A stretch of 64,000 nt of DNA from Flavobacterium sp. N502540 (GCF_025947365.1 NZ_CP110012.1:3100001-3164000), one strand, 5' to 3'; positions 45,815 to 54,733 are shown, numbered from the stretch's first letter. Translations and numbers: made by a program. Notes: a model not told the origin generated them from the letters alone.

Positions 45815-48800
45815 TTAGAATTGAACTTTTACCGCCAAGGAATAAGAACTTGGAATTGGCACCGTTCCAAAATTGTATTTCGCAACAGAAGACTGTCCGC
45901 CCGAGTTGGTTTCCGGATCGAAACTGGTAAAATTATCCCAGGAGATCAGGTTTCTTCCACTGGCTGTAACAGTCAGATCGTCAAAGAATTTGTTTAATTT
46001 TCCGAAAGAATAATTAAGTGAAACTTCTCTTAATTTCAGGTAACTTCCGTCTACCACTCTAAATTCTTCCACATTGTAAACAGACCAAATGTATCCACGA
46101 GGTAACTCTCCATTAAGCTCCTGAGTCACAATTTTTCCTGATCCTACCCCTTGTCTGGTTCTGTAATCGGCATCAAAAACATCTACGCCCTGAACGCCGT
46201 CAAACAATACCGAAAGACCAAATTTTTTGTAATTCAAATTCGCTCCGAAAGCGATGATATAATCCGGGTTTGGATTCCCGATTTGTTTGTTCAAAATGGT
46301 TCCGGTTGGTTGTCCTGAAGCATCCCTTTGTGGTGCTCCGGTATTGACATCTCCTTTTTCAGTTTGTGGATATCCGCTTGGAGTTAACAATAAACTACCA
46401 TCAGGATTTCGGGCAAAATAAGTTCCGTAGAATATTCCGATAGGTTTGTCCATCTCTACAAAAACAGGAGCTCCTGCTAAGTTACTGTCCAGTTTGAAAC
46501 GGGTTTGTGGTAATCCTGTCACTTTGTTTCTGTTACTGCTGTAGTTCACAAATACATCAAGGTGGAGGTTTTCTTTTTTGATCAAATCGTATTTCAAATT
46601 GATTTCGAACCCTTTGTTGTTCATTTGTCCGATGTTTTTAATCGTATTCGTTGCGCCTTCAGAAGCCGCCAACTGAACCGGCAATAATAAATCATCAATA
46701 TCAGCATTGTAATAGCTGAAAGATAAATTCAGACGGTCTTTGATGAAACCGAAATCACCTCCAATTTCATACGTAACACTTTGTTCCGGTCTTAAATCTA
46801 AATTTCCTTGCTTGAATCCTTCGATCGTAAAAGCACTGTTTCCTAAAAGCGTTCCCGTAGAATAATTGGTAAAACGTGCATAAGGTTTAATCGCGGTTAA
46901 ACTTCCTGATTTTCCCCATGAAGCTCTAAAACGTACAGAACTTACGGCATCGTGAATGTTTTGCATGAAGGGTTCATCTGAAAACACATAACTCACACTC
47001 GCTTTTGGATAAAACTGAGAGCGGTTGGCGCTCGAAAAGATAGTCGAAGCATCCTGTCTTCCGGCAACTGTAAGGTATAATTTGTCTTTGTAGCCAACGG
47101 TTTCCTGAAGGTAATACCCCCATAAATTATATTTGGACTGACTGGAACTTGGCGAACCCGGAATCAAAGTATTAAAAGCATTGATGGTTTCGATAAACGG
47201 TTTTAAGTTACGTCCTTCAACTGCTGCAAAATTATCGCGATACGTCTGCACATTGTAACCTCCGTAAGTAGTAGCTTTCCATTTGTCGTTAATGTTCCAA
47301 AGGTATCTTAAGTTCAAATCGTTGTTGAATTGTACCACTCTGTTGGTCGCTTCAGAAACGTAACCGTCATTGTAGTAAGCCGGATTCACGACATACGGAT
47401 ATCTTGGAATGAAGACATTTCCTCTCTGATTGTAGTTGTCAATACCAAAAATCAAATCGGCATTGAAATTTTTAAACGGTGTGTAGTTCAATTGCAAATC
47501 AGAAATAATACGGTCTGTATTTTGTTTGATTTTGAAAGTTTCGATAATCGAAAGCGGATTCACCCTGTTGGGATCAACAGCTAGCAGATTGCCATTTACG
47601 TCTCTTTGATTGATGTCGTAGATATTATTGGTAATGTTGATCGCATTAATCGGACTCCAGAAGACGTTTCCATCCGGTTTTTCATTCGAACTGGAGTTTA
47701 CATAATTTAATCCCACCGTGGCGGATAGTTTTGAGTTGAAGTCATGTTTCAATCTCACTTTAGCACCGGCTCTTTTAAAATCGGTATTTTTTATAATTCC
47801 TTCGTTTACCAGATAACCAAGAGAAGCAAAGTATTTCGTTTTCTCGTCTCCACCCTGTAGGGAGAAATAAGTATCGGTTCCAACACCGGTATTGAAAATA
47901 TCATCCTGATAGTCGTGTCGCTGTACGTTAGTCGTTCTCGTTTCAAGGTTTCGGCCTAAAACCGTTACTGTGGTTGGGCTTGCAGGATTTCCCTGAATTG
48001 GGAACAGGGCAGGTGAAGTACTTACGAACTGCTTGTCAGACATATTCATATCCAGTTTTTTGCGAATTTGGTTAGAAGTCACGCTGGTTGAAAATGTATA
48101 TCTTGTTTCGCCGGCAACACCTTTTTTAGTCGTAATCAAAACCACACCGTTGGCCGCTCTCGATCCGTAAATGGCTGCGGCAGCACCTCCGTTTAAGACT
48201 TCAACGCTTTGAATATCGTTAGGGTTAATGTCCGCAGATCTGTTCTGACCAATTTGCATGTTAGAGTTTCCGGTAGTCACGTTTAGGTTGGTTACGTTGG
48301 TAGTGGCGTTGTTTAAGACCACACCATCAATAACATATAAAGGATCTGAAGAACCTAATATCGAAGAAGTTCCTCTCAGTTTGATGCTGAAGCCTCCCGC
48401 AGGATCACCCGAGTTTTGAGAAACCTGAGCACCGGCAATTTTTCCCTGCAGCGCCGTAGAAAGACCTCCGGGCTGTGCTTTAACTAAATCTTCTCCTTTT
48501 AAACTGGTTACGGCATTCCCGAGTTCTTTACGGGTGGCACGTACGGTGGAACCCAGTACAACCACTTCAGAAAGAGCGTTTGTTTCTTCGGTCATTTTTA
48601 GGTTGATTGTAGTCGTGTTTGCTGAGACCTTGATTTTCTTCGAAGCAAATCCTACAAAACTAAAAACGAGTGTTTCGTTTTCATTTGCAGTGATGCTGAA
48701 TTTTCCGTCCAGATCAGTTGTAGTGCTTTTAGAAGTACCCTCAATCAAAACGGATACTCCCGGTAGAGAAAGTCCGTCGGTAGTACTGGTAATGGTACCG

Positions 48801-48874
48801 GTTACGGTTTTTGACTGCGCAAAAATGGGCTGCGCAAACAAAATAATTCCAAATAAAAAGAATAGTTTTTTCAT
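45815..48874 (-). CDS. SusC-family TonB-dependent outer-membrane transporter
   Basis: A 1019-residue protein with signal peptide MKKLFFLFGIILFAQPIFAQ, a carboxypeptidase-D-like regulatory domain at ~22-100 (GTITSTTDGLSLPGVSVLIE), a TonB plug (PGGLSTALQGKIAGAQVSQN, YVIDGVVLNN, EVLNGGAAAAIYGSRAANGV) and a 22-strand barrel to a terminal aromatic (VKVQF). It imports a glycan ligand with its SusD partner using TonB energy. The first gene of the salvage cluster; its upstream region holds the four operator-like palindromes shared with the divergent DeoR-type gene. Confidence 0.95.
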   Translation of the reverse strand: MKKLFFLFGIILFAQPIFAQSKTVTGTITSTTDGLSLPGVSVLIEGTSKSTTTDLDGKFSITANENETLVFSFVGFASKKIKVSANTTTINLKMTEETNALSEVVVLGSTVRATRKELGNAVTSLKGEDLVKAQPGGLSTALQGKIAGAQVSQNSGDPAGGFSIKLRGTSSILGSSDPLYVIDGVVLNNATTNVTNLNVTTGNSNMQIGQNRSADINPNDIQSVEVLNGGAAAAIYGSRAANGVVLITTKKGVAGETRYTFSTSVTSNQIRKKLDMNMSDKQFVSTSPALFPIQGNPASPTTVTVLGRNLETRTTNVQRHDYQDDIFNTGVGTDTYFSLQGGDEKTKYFASLGYLVNEGIIKNTDFKRAGAKVRLKHDFNSKLSATVGLNYVNSSSNEKPDGNVFWSPINAINITNNIYDINQRDVNGNLLAVDPNRVNPLSIIETFKIKQNTDRIISDLQLNYTPFKNFNADLIFGIDNYNQRGNVFIPRYPYVVNPAYYNDGYVSEATNRVVQFNNDLNLRYLWNINDKWKATTYGGYNVQTYRDNFAAVEGRNLKPFIETINAFNTLIPGSPSSSQSKYNLWGYYLQETVGYKDKLYLTVAGRQDASTIFSSANRSQFYPKASVSYVFSDEPFMQNIHDAVSSVRFRASWGKSGSLTAIKPYARFTNYSTGTLLGNSAFTIEGFKQGNLDLRPEQSVTYEIGGDFGFIKDRLNLSFSYYNADIDDLLLPVQLAASEGATNTIKNIGQMNNKGFEINLKYDLIKKENLHLDVFVNYSSNRNKVTGLPQTRFKLDSNLAGAPVFVEMDKPIGIFYGTYFARNPDGSLLLTPSGYPQTEKGDVNTGAPQRDASGQPTGTILNKQIGNPNPDYIIAFGANLNYKKFGLSVLFDGVQGVDVFDADYRTRQGVGSGKIVTQELNGELPRGYIWSVYNVEEFRVVDGSYLKLREVSLNYSFGKLNKFFDDLTVTASGRNLISWDNFTSFDPETNSGGQSSVAKYNFGTVPIPSSYSLAVKVQF

Positions 48875-48929
48875 TTTTAAAATATTTGTTTGGTTAGAGA
48901 TTCTAAATATAGGAATTAATTTTAATAAA

Positions 48930-49066
48930 TGCGATTTAATGCAAACTTTTTATAAAATTTGTTATAAAACGCATAATAATGCAGTTTTTGTTTTAATTTT
49001 TAGCGTTATAACGCTTGTGTAGGATAATTTGTAAATTATAGCAGGTAAATAGTGCATAATAACGCA
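48930..49066. promoter_or_regulatory. Four operator-like 14-bp palindromes between susC and the DeoR-type gene
   Basis: TGCGATTTAATGCA (48930-48943), CGCATAATAATGCA (48970-48983), AGCGTTATAACGCT (49002-49015, perfect palindrome) and TGCATAATAACGCA (49053-49066) share a GC(G/A)..(T/C)GC frame with the half sites 6 bases apart. DeoR-family repressors bind paired sites of this kind. Binding by the adjacent regulator is inferred. Confidence 0.65.
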
Positions 49067-49074
49067 TTATAATT

Positions 49075-49082
49075 TATATTTG
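49075..49082 (+). promoter_or_regulatory. Candidate -7 element of the DeoR-type gene
   Basis: TATATTTG, an exact TAnnTTTG match, 15 bases before the ATG at 49098, implying a very short leader. It lies 8 bases beyond the last operator-like palindrome, so a repressor bound there could block it (autoregulation). Confidence 0.5.
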
Positions 49083-49097
49083 TTCAAAAAAGTTAAA

Positions 49098-49847
49098 ATG
49101 CTTAAGAAAGAAAGGCATCAGTTTATCCTGGATAAATTTAAGGATGTCGAAAAAATACATACGATCGATCTTGCCGCAGAGCTCAGCATCTCTGAGGATA
49201 CCATACGCAGAGATTTTAATGAGTTGCACAATAAAGGATTGATCAATAAGGTATACGGTGCTGCTTTTCCGGTAAAGGAAAAATCCAATAACGTTTTTGA
49301 TATCCATATAATCAATGAAGACAAAAAGAGAATAGTAGGGCAGAAAGCCTTATCGTTTTTAAATGAAGGTCAGGTGATTATCATGACGGGAGGAACCACT
49401 AATTTGTCTTTTTGCAAACTCATTCCAATCGATTTTTCGGCTACCATATATACGTATAGTCTTCCGATAGCCATGCAATTGTCTCAGCATCCCAATATCG
49501 AACTGATTTTTATTGGTGGAAAACTGCAGAAAAAAGCCATGGTAACTGTGGGCATCGACGTGGTTCAGGTGTTGTCTAAAATCAAAGCCGATGTTTGCTT
49601 CTTGGGGGTGAGTAGTTTAGATGTCAATCAAGGACTTACCGAAATGGGTTACGAAGTTTCAATCATCAAAAAAGAAATGATTAAAGCTTCCGATAAGGTA
49701 ATTGTGCTCGCGACGTCTGATAAAATTAATGGTAAAATGCCACATCAGGTCTGTGGTCTCGATAAAGTAGATGCTATCGTGACTGATCTCAATTCTAAAA
49801 GTACCAAAATCAAAGGTTTTATAGAAGCAGGAGTACGGATGGTTTAA
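49098..49847 (+). CDS. DeoR-family transcriptional regulator
   Basis: A 249-residue protein from the ATG at 49098; an upstream TTG at 49080 lies inside the promoter and is not likely. The N-terminal winged HTH reads HTIDLAAELSISEDTIRRDF, and the C-terminal DeoRC sensor has the sugar-phosphate motifs MTGGTTNLSFCKLIP and FLGVSSLDVNQGLTEMGYE. DeoR regulators respond to phosphorylated sugars; MurNAc-6-P or GlcNAc-6-P are natural candidates given the divergent susC-murQ-anmK cluster. Confidence 0.9.
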   Translation: MLKKERHQFILDKFKDVEKIHTIDLAAELSISEDTIRRDFNELHNKGLINKVYGAAFPVKEKSNNVFDIHIINEDKKRIVGQKALSFLNEGQVIIMTGGTTNLSFCKLIPIDFSATIYTYSLPIAMQLSQHPNIELIFIGGKLQKKAMVTVGIDVVQVLSKIKADVCFLGVSSLDVNQGLTEMGYEVSIIKKEMIKASDKVIVLATSDKINGKMPHQVCGLDKVDAIVTDLNSKSTKIKGFIEAGVRMV

Positions 49848-49974
49848 TGGAATTGCGTTTTTGTGCGGGATTTTGTTTGAAATAAGAATCCAAAATATAT
49901 GTTAATGAGAAGTTTTTTTAGATGACAAATCTTTCAAATATTTAATATTTGTAGGTTTTTTCTTTTTTAAATAG

Positions 49975-49982
49975 TAGGTTTG
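49975..49982 (+). promoter_or_regulatory. Candidate -7 element for the HExxH lipoprotein gene
   Basis: TAGGTTTG matches TAnnTTTG 31 bases before the ATG at 50014. Confidence 0.45.
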
Positions 49983-50013
49983 TTTTTTAACTATAAACCA
50001 AGAGTATATAAAA

Positions 50014-51438
50014 ATGAAAAGTCATGTAAAAATAATAATGCTATTTTGTACCTCATTATTGATGTTTAATTGTCAGAACGAAGAGAATTCGTCAGATCAG
50101 TTGCAAAATGAGATTGAGACGGTACCTATTGATGAGGCAAGAAGTTTTCTGATGCATTCAAAAAATAGTTCTTCATCAAAATCCGTAAATAGAGAATTAG
50201 AGAACCTCGAATTCGATAAAATTACACAAGAAAAAATAATGGGTAGCGATCAGTTGTTGACTGTAATTCCTTTTGCAACTAATAATGATGTTGAAAATAA
50301 TAGAATTTTGCTGTTGAAAATTGATAACGATATTGAAAGTGTCGTTTTTAGTATGTATGCGGATGAGCATTCTGTAAAAGGAAGTTTTTCTGGAGAGTTG
50401 TTTGTTTATTCTTTAGCAGGTGATTTTATTAATGGATTCAGAGCTAAGGATGGAATTATTGTAAGTCGATTTGTTGAAACGAATATCGAGAATGGAAAAA
50501 CATCTAAATCAACAGGAAGAGCCATACAATTAAAAGAAGTTGTTGTACGTGGCAAAACGGTACATGCTTTAGATATGTTTGGAAGTACCGGAGGTATGTA
50601 TGGAGATGGTCTTTTTGGTGGAGGAATAGGTAACTCCGGTGGCGGTGGATATTCCTGGGATGCTGGCGGCGGTATTTCAGCGCCTACGTCAGAGGAAATT
50701 GCAACAGCGTTAGAAAAGCAAATCAATGGTTCTCAGTTGGATCCATGTACAAAAGCAGTTTTAGAAAAACTTAAAAATTTGAAACAAGGTGATATTGCCA
50801 ATATGATTGCTCGTTTTGCTCCGGCTGGGTCTATTTTTAATATAAATATGTCCATTGGACAAGTGCAAAACAATGATCCTAGTACTTGGGCACAAACGAC
50901 TTCTGTTTCAGGTTCGAATACTGATATTAATATGATTTTTAATCAGGATTATATTAATGGTAAAGATAATCCAACTCGTCCTACCGATTTATCGGTGGCC
51001 GCAACAATGGCACATGAGGTTATTCATGCTTATTTAATTAGTCTGTTGAATGAAAATAAAACTCTGGGAGCTTCAGTAATTTATGACTTTCCAACTGTAT
51101 ATGAGGCTTATGTGCAGCAGCAAATCATAAAAAATCCTAATATACTCCCTGATGCACACCATGAATTAATTGCAGAAAAGTATATTGATGCTATAGCGGC
51201 AACCATACAGGAATTTCATACAGGGCAACCTGTTAATTCAAATTTCCCGTATCAAGTTTATCGAGATATGGCTTGGGGAGGTCTTCAAGACACATATATA
51301 TTTAATAAAAACTTTCCAAATGATCCTACTCATATAAACTATAAAGAAAGAGAAAGAATTTTTGCCAGAATAAATACAGAAAAAAAAGGAGAGAAATATG
51401 GTATTAATTTACCTATCGGAACACCTTGCAAAAAATAA
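50014..51438 (+). CDS. Surface lipoprotein with HExxH metallopeptidase motif
   Basis: A 474-residue lipoprotein (lipobox LLMFNCQNE). Residues ~60-185 form a domain I do not recognise; 190-222 is a Gly-rich linker (GDGLFGGGIGNSGGGG). The C-terminal ~250 residues carry H334-E-V-I-H338 (TMAHEVIHAYL), a zinc-protease motif, and a later Glu-rich helix (YEAYVQQQIIKN, HHELIAEKYIDAI) that may supply a third ligand. The Gly linker plus exchangeable C-terminus resembles polymorphic toxin architecture; a broken copy of the linker region 2 kb downstream supports exchange. Protease or toxin activity is inferred. Confidence 0.7.
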   Translation: MKSHVKIIMLFCTSLLMFNCQNEENSSDQLQNEIETVPIDEARSFLMHSKNSSSSKSVNRELENLEFDKITQEKIMGSDQLLTVIPFATNNDVENNRILLLKIDNDIESVVFSMYADEHSVKGSFSGELFVYSLAGDFINGFRAKDGIIVSRFVETNIENGKTSKSTGRAIQLKEVVVRGKTVHALDMFGSTGGMYGDGLFGGGIGNSGGGGYSWDAGGGISAPTSEEIATALEKQINGSQLDPCTKAVLEKLKNLKQGDIANMIARFAPAGSIFNINMSIGQVQNNDPSTWAQTTSVSGSNTDINMIFNQDYINGKDNPTRPTDLSVAATMAHEVIHAYLISLLNENKTLGASVIYDFPTVYEAYVQQQIIKNPNILPDAHHELIAEKYIDAIAATIQEFHTGQPVNSNFPYQVYRDMAWGGLQDTYIFNKNFPNDPTHINYKERERIFARINTEKKGEKYGINLPIGTPCKK

Positions 51439-51442
51439 AAAG

Positions 51443-52021
51443 ATGAAACAAGTAAAAAAAATATTAGGAACAATTCCTTTTTTCTTTTTGTCATGTGTCA
51501 GTGCACAATACATTGATAATTATGAGCCTATCAATGTCTTTTTAGAAACTCAAAAAATAGATAAAAATAAAAAATACATTTTACAGGCGGATAAAGAACC
51601 CAATGCTATAGCATTACGAATTTTTAATGGTGGTGAGGGAGTAGAACATATTGTAACTCAAACAGATTATACAGATGGTTTGTTTGTAGAAAGACATTGG
51701 AAAAAAATCTATAACACTTATGTAAATGATACAATTAAAAAATATTGGAAGAAAGAGAATTTTCCAAAGTATGATTTTATATTAGAAAAAGGTCGAGGGT
51801 TATTAATGAAATCTGCCTTTCTTGATAAGTATGTCAATAATTTAAATTATGAGATTATATTAATTTCTGAACCAATGTACTATATGGATCAAGAATACAT
51901 CATGTTTTATTTTAATGTTTTAAATTTTGGACATAGTCAAAAGCCTCGAACTGTGATTATGAAAAAGGAAAAAGATAAATGGGTTGTTGTTCGAGTTATT
52001 GGAGATTATATTTACTATTAA
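51443..52021 (+). CDS. Small lipoprotein downstream of the HExxH protein
   Basis: About 192 residues from the ATG at 51443, 4 bases after the upstream stop; an ATG at 51398 lies inside the previous gene and is unlikely. Lipobox FFFLSC. The mature part is beta-rich and unrecognised. Tight coupling to the HExxH gene makes it a candidate immunity or partner protein. Confidence 0.6.
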   Translation: MKQVKKILGTIPFFFLSCVSAQYIDNYEPINVFLETQKIDKNKKYILQADKEPNAIALRIFNGGEGVEHIVTQTDYTDGLFVERHWKKIYNTYVNDTIKKYWKKENFPKYDFILEKGRGLLMKSAFLDKYVNNLNYEIILISEPMYYMDQEYIMFYFNVLNFGHSQKPRTVIMKKEKDKWVVVRVIGDYIYY

Positions 52022-52052
52022 ATAGAATACCCTCTCGCAATTTGAATTAATT

Positions 52053-52448
52053 ATGAAAATACAAATTATATTATTTATACGAGCTTTTTTCTTAATAACT
52101 ATTTTGACAGCCCAAGAAAAATCAAAAGATACACTTTTTTTCAAATTAGATAATCAATATATTTATGAATCAAAATATAGTCCTAAGAGTTATTTGCTTA
52201 AGGATAGTGACAGTAATGAAACTTTCTTTTTTGAAGAAATAGAGATGATGAATAATTTAAGACCTAAAAAAGTTCTTAATATTAAAAAATTTGTTGTTTC
52301 CTCAGCTTTTTATCATAAAAAAAGGAAAGTGAAATTGAGTGCTTATGGGCTTTGGGAGTATCTTAATGGTTATGTTGTGGTTTTAGTTAAAGATGATAAT
52401 GAAAATAAAAAATATATTAAAGTCAAACCAAATATCCAACTTGAATAA
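52053..52448 (+). CDS. Small exported protein, paralogue 1
   Basis: 131 residues with a signal peptide ending LTAQ. KSKDTLFFKLDNQYIYESKY and the C-terminal VVVLVKDDNENKKYIKV match the protein at 53848-54246 along the length (DTLFFKLDN, YIVKD/YLLKD, IILVNKKNKQTTYTEV). Family not recognised. Two copies, each following a different lipoprotein gene, suggest they travel with toxin-like cassettes, perhaps as immunity proteins. Confidence 0.65.
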   Translation: MKIQIILFIRAFFLITILTAQEKSKDTLFFKLDNQYIYESKYSPKSYLLKDSDSNETFFFEEIEMMNNLRPKKVLNIKKFVVSSAFYHKKRKVKLSAYGLWEYLNGYVVVLVKDDNENKKYIKVKPNIQLE

Positions 52449-52537
52449 AGTTAACCTTAAGCTGTTGATTTCATTATATAGATTCAAAGTCAAATAAGGA
52501 ATTATTCTTACTTAAAGATGATACAGCTATAATAAAC

Positions 52538-52873
52538 AATACCGAGAATGGAAAAACATCTAAGTCAACAGGAAGAGCCATACAATTAAAAGAAGTTGTC
52601 GTACGTGGCAAAACGGTACTGCTTTAGATATGTTTGGAAGTACTGGAGGTATGTATGGTGATGGTCTTTTTGAAGGTGGAATAGGTAACTCCCCATTGTA
52701 CGAGGTCTCCCGACTTCGTACCCGTTCCAATAATCCAGACGTTTTTTGAATTTGTTCGATCATTGTTGTTGCTACGAAGTCGGGAGACTTCGCAGAGCGC
52801 GGGGATATGGTGCTGATTCCAATGGCGGAACATCTGGAAACCAGATTGCGATTGGAAAACCTTGTAAAATTTA
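52538..52873 (+). pseudogene. Broken partial copy of the HExxH lipoprotein gene
   Basis: Bases 52538-52692 match 50482-50641 almost base for base (TENGKTSKSTGRAIQLKEVV, then GKTVLL/GKTVHAL, GMYGDGLFEGGIGN). One base is missing at ACGGTAC(A)TGC, shifting the frame. The N-terminal third and the HExxH domain are absent; after a hairpin only a short end (GADSNGGTSGNQIAIGKPCK) remains before TAG. It reads as the scar of a cassette exchange. Confidence 0.75.
52701..52792. repeat. Hairpin insertion inside the broken cassette
   Basis: GTCTCCCGACTTCGTA (52705-52720) is the exact reverse complement of TACGAAGTCGGGAGAC (52773-52788), with partial extension on both sides and a 52-base loop. It interrupts the pseudogene; neither arm occurs in the intact gene. 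Looks like a small palindromic insertion (MITE/REP-like). Confidence 0.6.
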
Positions 52874-52878
52874 GAAGT

Positions 52879-53808
52879 ATGAAGAAAAGGATTATTTTAT
52901 ATTTATTCATCATTTGTTTTGTTAGTTGTGTTTCTGCTAAGAATACAAATAAGATAGATAATTTAGAGACAACTGAAGATGTGGTTAAATTTGCGAAATC
53001 GATAAACCCTGATTTTGCAAGAGAGAATTTTGGAGAATTACAGATAAAGACCAATAAGTCAATTATCACCGCATTAAATAATTGTGATCTTTATAAAAGT
53101 TGGGGAATTAAAAATTGGCAAAAAATTGATGTTAATAATGATGGAAAAACAGACTTGCTTTTTACTGCTTATTGGTATAGTGTTTATTCTCAATATGCTA
53201 TACTTGAGTCGGAATTTGGTGATTATGAATTGTTTAACCTCTCGCAAAATTTAGATTATGCTTGTAAAGTTTTAAAACCAATAGTAATAAATAATAAAAA
53301 TGAGCTGTTGGTTAACAATTATAAAACGGATGCTGAAACTGTATCTAAAGGAGAAACTATTCACTTTATAGATACGCTCACGTACAAATTTAATTCTTTT
53401 ATAGAAATAAATAAGAAAGTTGTGAATTATGACATAGAACATGTAAAATTTATCTTGAACAATAATTTTGAAATTGAGATTGACAATAACAAAAATGCTC
53501 ACTACAATTGCTTAGATACTTTGAATGCTTCAAATAGGAAAGGTAATTTTTATAAAATGGAATCTAGAAAAAAAATTGCCCCGATTTATTTTGATGAAAT
53601 TGAGAAAATTCTTGAATATATCTGTGTTAAAGATTTGCCAGATGAATATACATTAGATGGGTATGATTTTCCTACAGTTTGGCTTGAGATTGAATTTAAA
53701 GACGGAAGTATTAAGAAAATAAAAGATTATGGTTATCAAGGAACTTATGGATTAAATACTATATATGATAAAATGAAAAAGATAGCATTAGAAATAGACT
53801 GGAAATAG
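52879..53808 (+). CDS. Lipoprotein of the variable locus
   Basis: About 309 residues from the ATG at 52879; a longer frame from 52807 would start inside the broken cassette. Lipobox IICFVSC, then SAKN, like the other lipoprotein in this locus (FFFLSCVSA). A region IDVNNDGKTDLLFTAYWYS resembles a calcium loop. Otherwise unrecognised. It follows the remnant of a toxin-like gene, so it may be an orphan immunity-type protein retained after its partner was lost. Confidence 0.6.
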   Translation: MKKRIILYLFIICFVSCVSAKNTNKIDNLETTEDVVKFAKSINPDFARENFGELQIKTNKSIITALNNCDLYKSWGIKNWQKIDVNNDGKTDLLFTAYWYSVYSQYAILESEFGDYELFNLSQNLDYACKVLKPIVINNKNELLVNNYKTDAETVSKGETIHFIDTLTYKFNSFIEINKKVVNYDIEHVKFILNNNFEIEIDNNKNAHYNCLDTLNASNRKGNFYKMESRKKIAPIYFDEIEKILEYICVKDLPDEYTLDGYDFPTVWLEIEFKDGSIKKIKDYGYQGTYGLNTIYDKMKKIALEIDWK

Positions 53809-53847
53809 TAACTGAAAACTCAAACTAATATTAAAAACTCTTTTGCT

Positions 53848-54246
53848 ATGAATATAAAAATTTCACTTATTATTTTATCTTTTTTTTCGATGACCGTTGT
53901 AAAAGCTCAAGAGAAAGTTAAAGACACGCTTTTTTTTAAATTAGACAATTATTTATATCAGTTTAAATTTGATTCTAAGCAGTATATTGTAAAAGACAAT
54001 TATGATATAAAAGATGGAGCAATTTATTTTGAAACATTTAAAATTATTAATACTGCTAAACCGAAAGAAATTCTATGTTTTAGAAAATATGCAAAAACTG
54101 CAAATCTTTATATGATTAATAATCCGAAGAAGCTGAATGATGTTAAGGTGACTAAATTATTTGACAATTACATAATAATCTTAGTTAATAAAAAAAATAA
54201 ACAAACAACATATACTGAAGTTGGACCTGTTTTTGCGATCGAATAA
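53848..54246 (+). CDS. Small exported protein, paralogue 2
   Basis: 132 residues, signal peptide ending VVKAQ, homologous to the product at 52053-52448. It lies 39 bases after the lipoprotein gene and ends before a strong terminator. Function unknown. The repeated lipoprotein + small exported protein order argues for a duplicated two-gene unit. Confidence 0.65.
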   Translation: MNIKISLIILSFFSMTVVKAQEKVKDTLFFKLDNYLYQFKFDSKQYIVKDNYDIKDGAIYFETFKIINTAKPKEILCFRKYAKTANLYMINNPKKLNDVKVTKLFDNYIIILVNKKNKQTTYTEVGPVFAIE

Positions 54247-54283
54247 TGTGTCGTTTTTTATTTCGTTACTAACATAAAATTTT

Positions 54284-54309
54284 GAAAACCTGCTGATTGG
54301 CAGGTTTTC
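54284..54309 (+). terminator. Rho-independent terminator of the variable locus
   Basis: GAAAACCTGC and GCAGGTTTTC flank a 6-base loop 37 bases after the stop codon at 54246, closing the locus. The following T-run is short. Confidence 0.7.
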
Positions 54310-54347
54310 TAGTTTGTTATTGATTTTAAAAACGGGGTGATAAAATC

Positions 54348-54581
54348 TTACTCCTCACCCAAATAAGGATTTAAAACTTCTGCTAATTCATTGAGCCAAT
54401 AAAAGCTATTTTCGAGATTGCTTACTTCATTTTTAAACGTTTCATGTTCTCTTAAAACGCCTAAGGCAAGGATATAATTGACTTGTCTTATGGCTTTCGC
54501 CATTTCTTTTGGGGCAATAGTGTTGTTGAAGAAATTGGTTAGTCTGGTTTCGGTTTCTTGTGAAAGATTGGTTGTACTCAT
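54348..54581 (-). CDS. Small hypothetical protein
   Basis: 77 residues, soluble and helical, no recognised motif. Reads toward the terminator at 54284. The divergent XRE regulator starts 153 bases away; the two may be functionally linked but nothing proves it. Confidence 0.55.
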   Translation of the reverse strand: MSTTNLSQETETRLTNFFNNTIAPKEMAKAIRQVNYILALGVLREHETFKNEVSNLENSFYWLNELAEVLNPYLGEE

Positions 54582-54733
54582 AATCTAAAATTTTGGGGAA
54601 ATATGCATGATTGCAACTTCCGTTATTGAGTTATGTTTAATTAGTTGAATACAAATATATAAAATAAACAGTTGAATACAACCGATTGTTTTCAATCATA
54701 TAAAAACAATCTGTTACTTGTAAATTCATTCCC

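Larger units (their letters stand above)
52449..52878. other. Interval with broken toxin-like cassette and hairpin insertion
   Basis: No intact gene. It contains a near-identical but frameshifted copy of the linker-encoding part of the HExxH gene (52538-52692), a hairpin insertion (~52701-52792) and a short C-terminal frame ending GNQIAIGKPCKI at 52873, similar in its last residues to the end of the HExxH protein (LPIGTPCKK). Confidence 0.65.

Noticed and set aside
49080..49098. TTG at 49080 as start of the DeoR-type regulator
   Set aside because: It overlaps the TATATTTG promoter element, and the conserved N-terminus begins at the ATG at 49098.
52807..52878. N-terminal extension MVLIPMAEHLETRL of the lipoprotein at 52879
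   Set aside because: This stretch is the out-of-frame end of the broken cassette; the lipoprotein signal peptide begins at the ATG at 52879.
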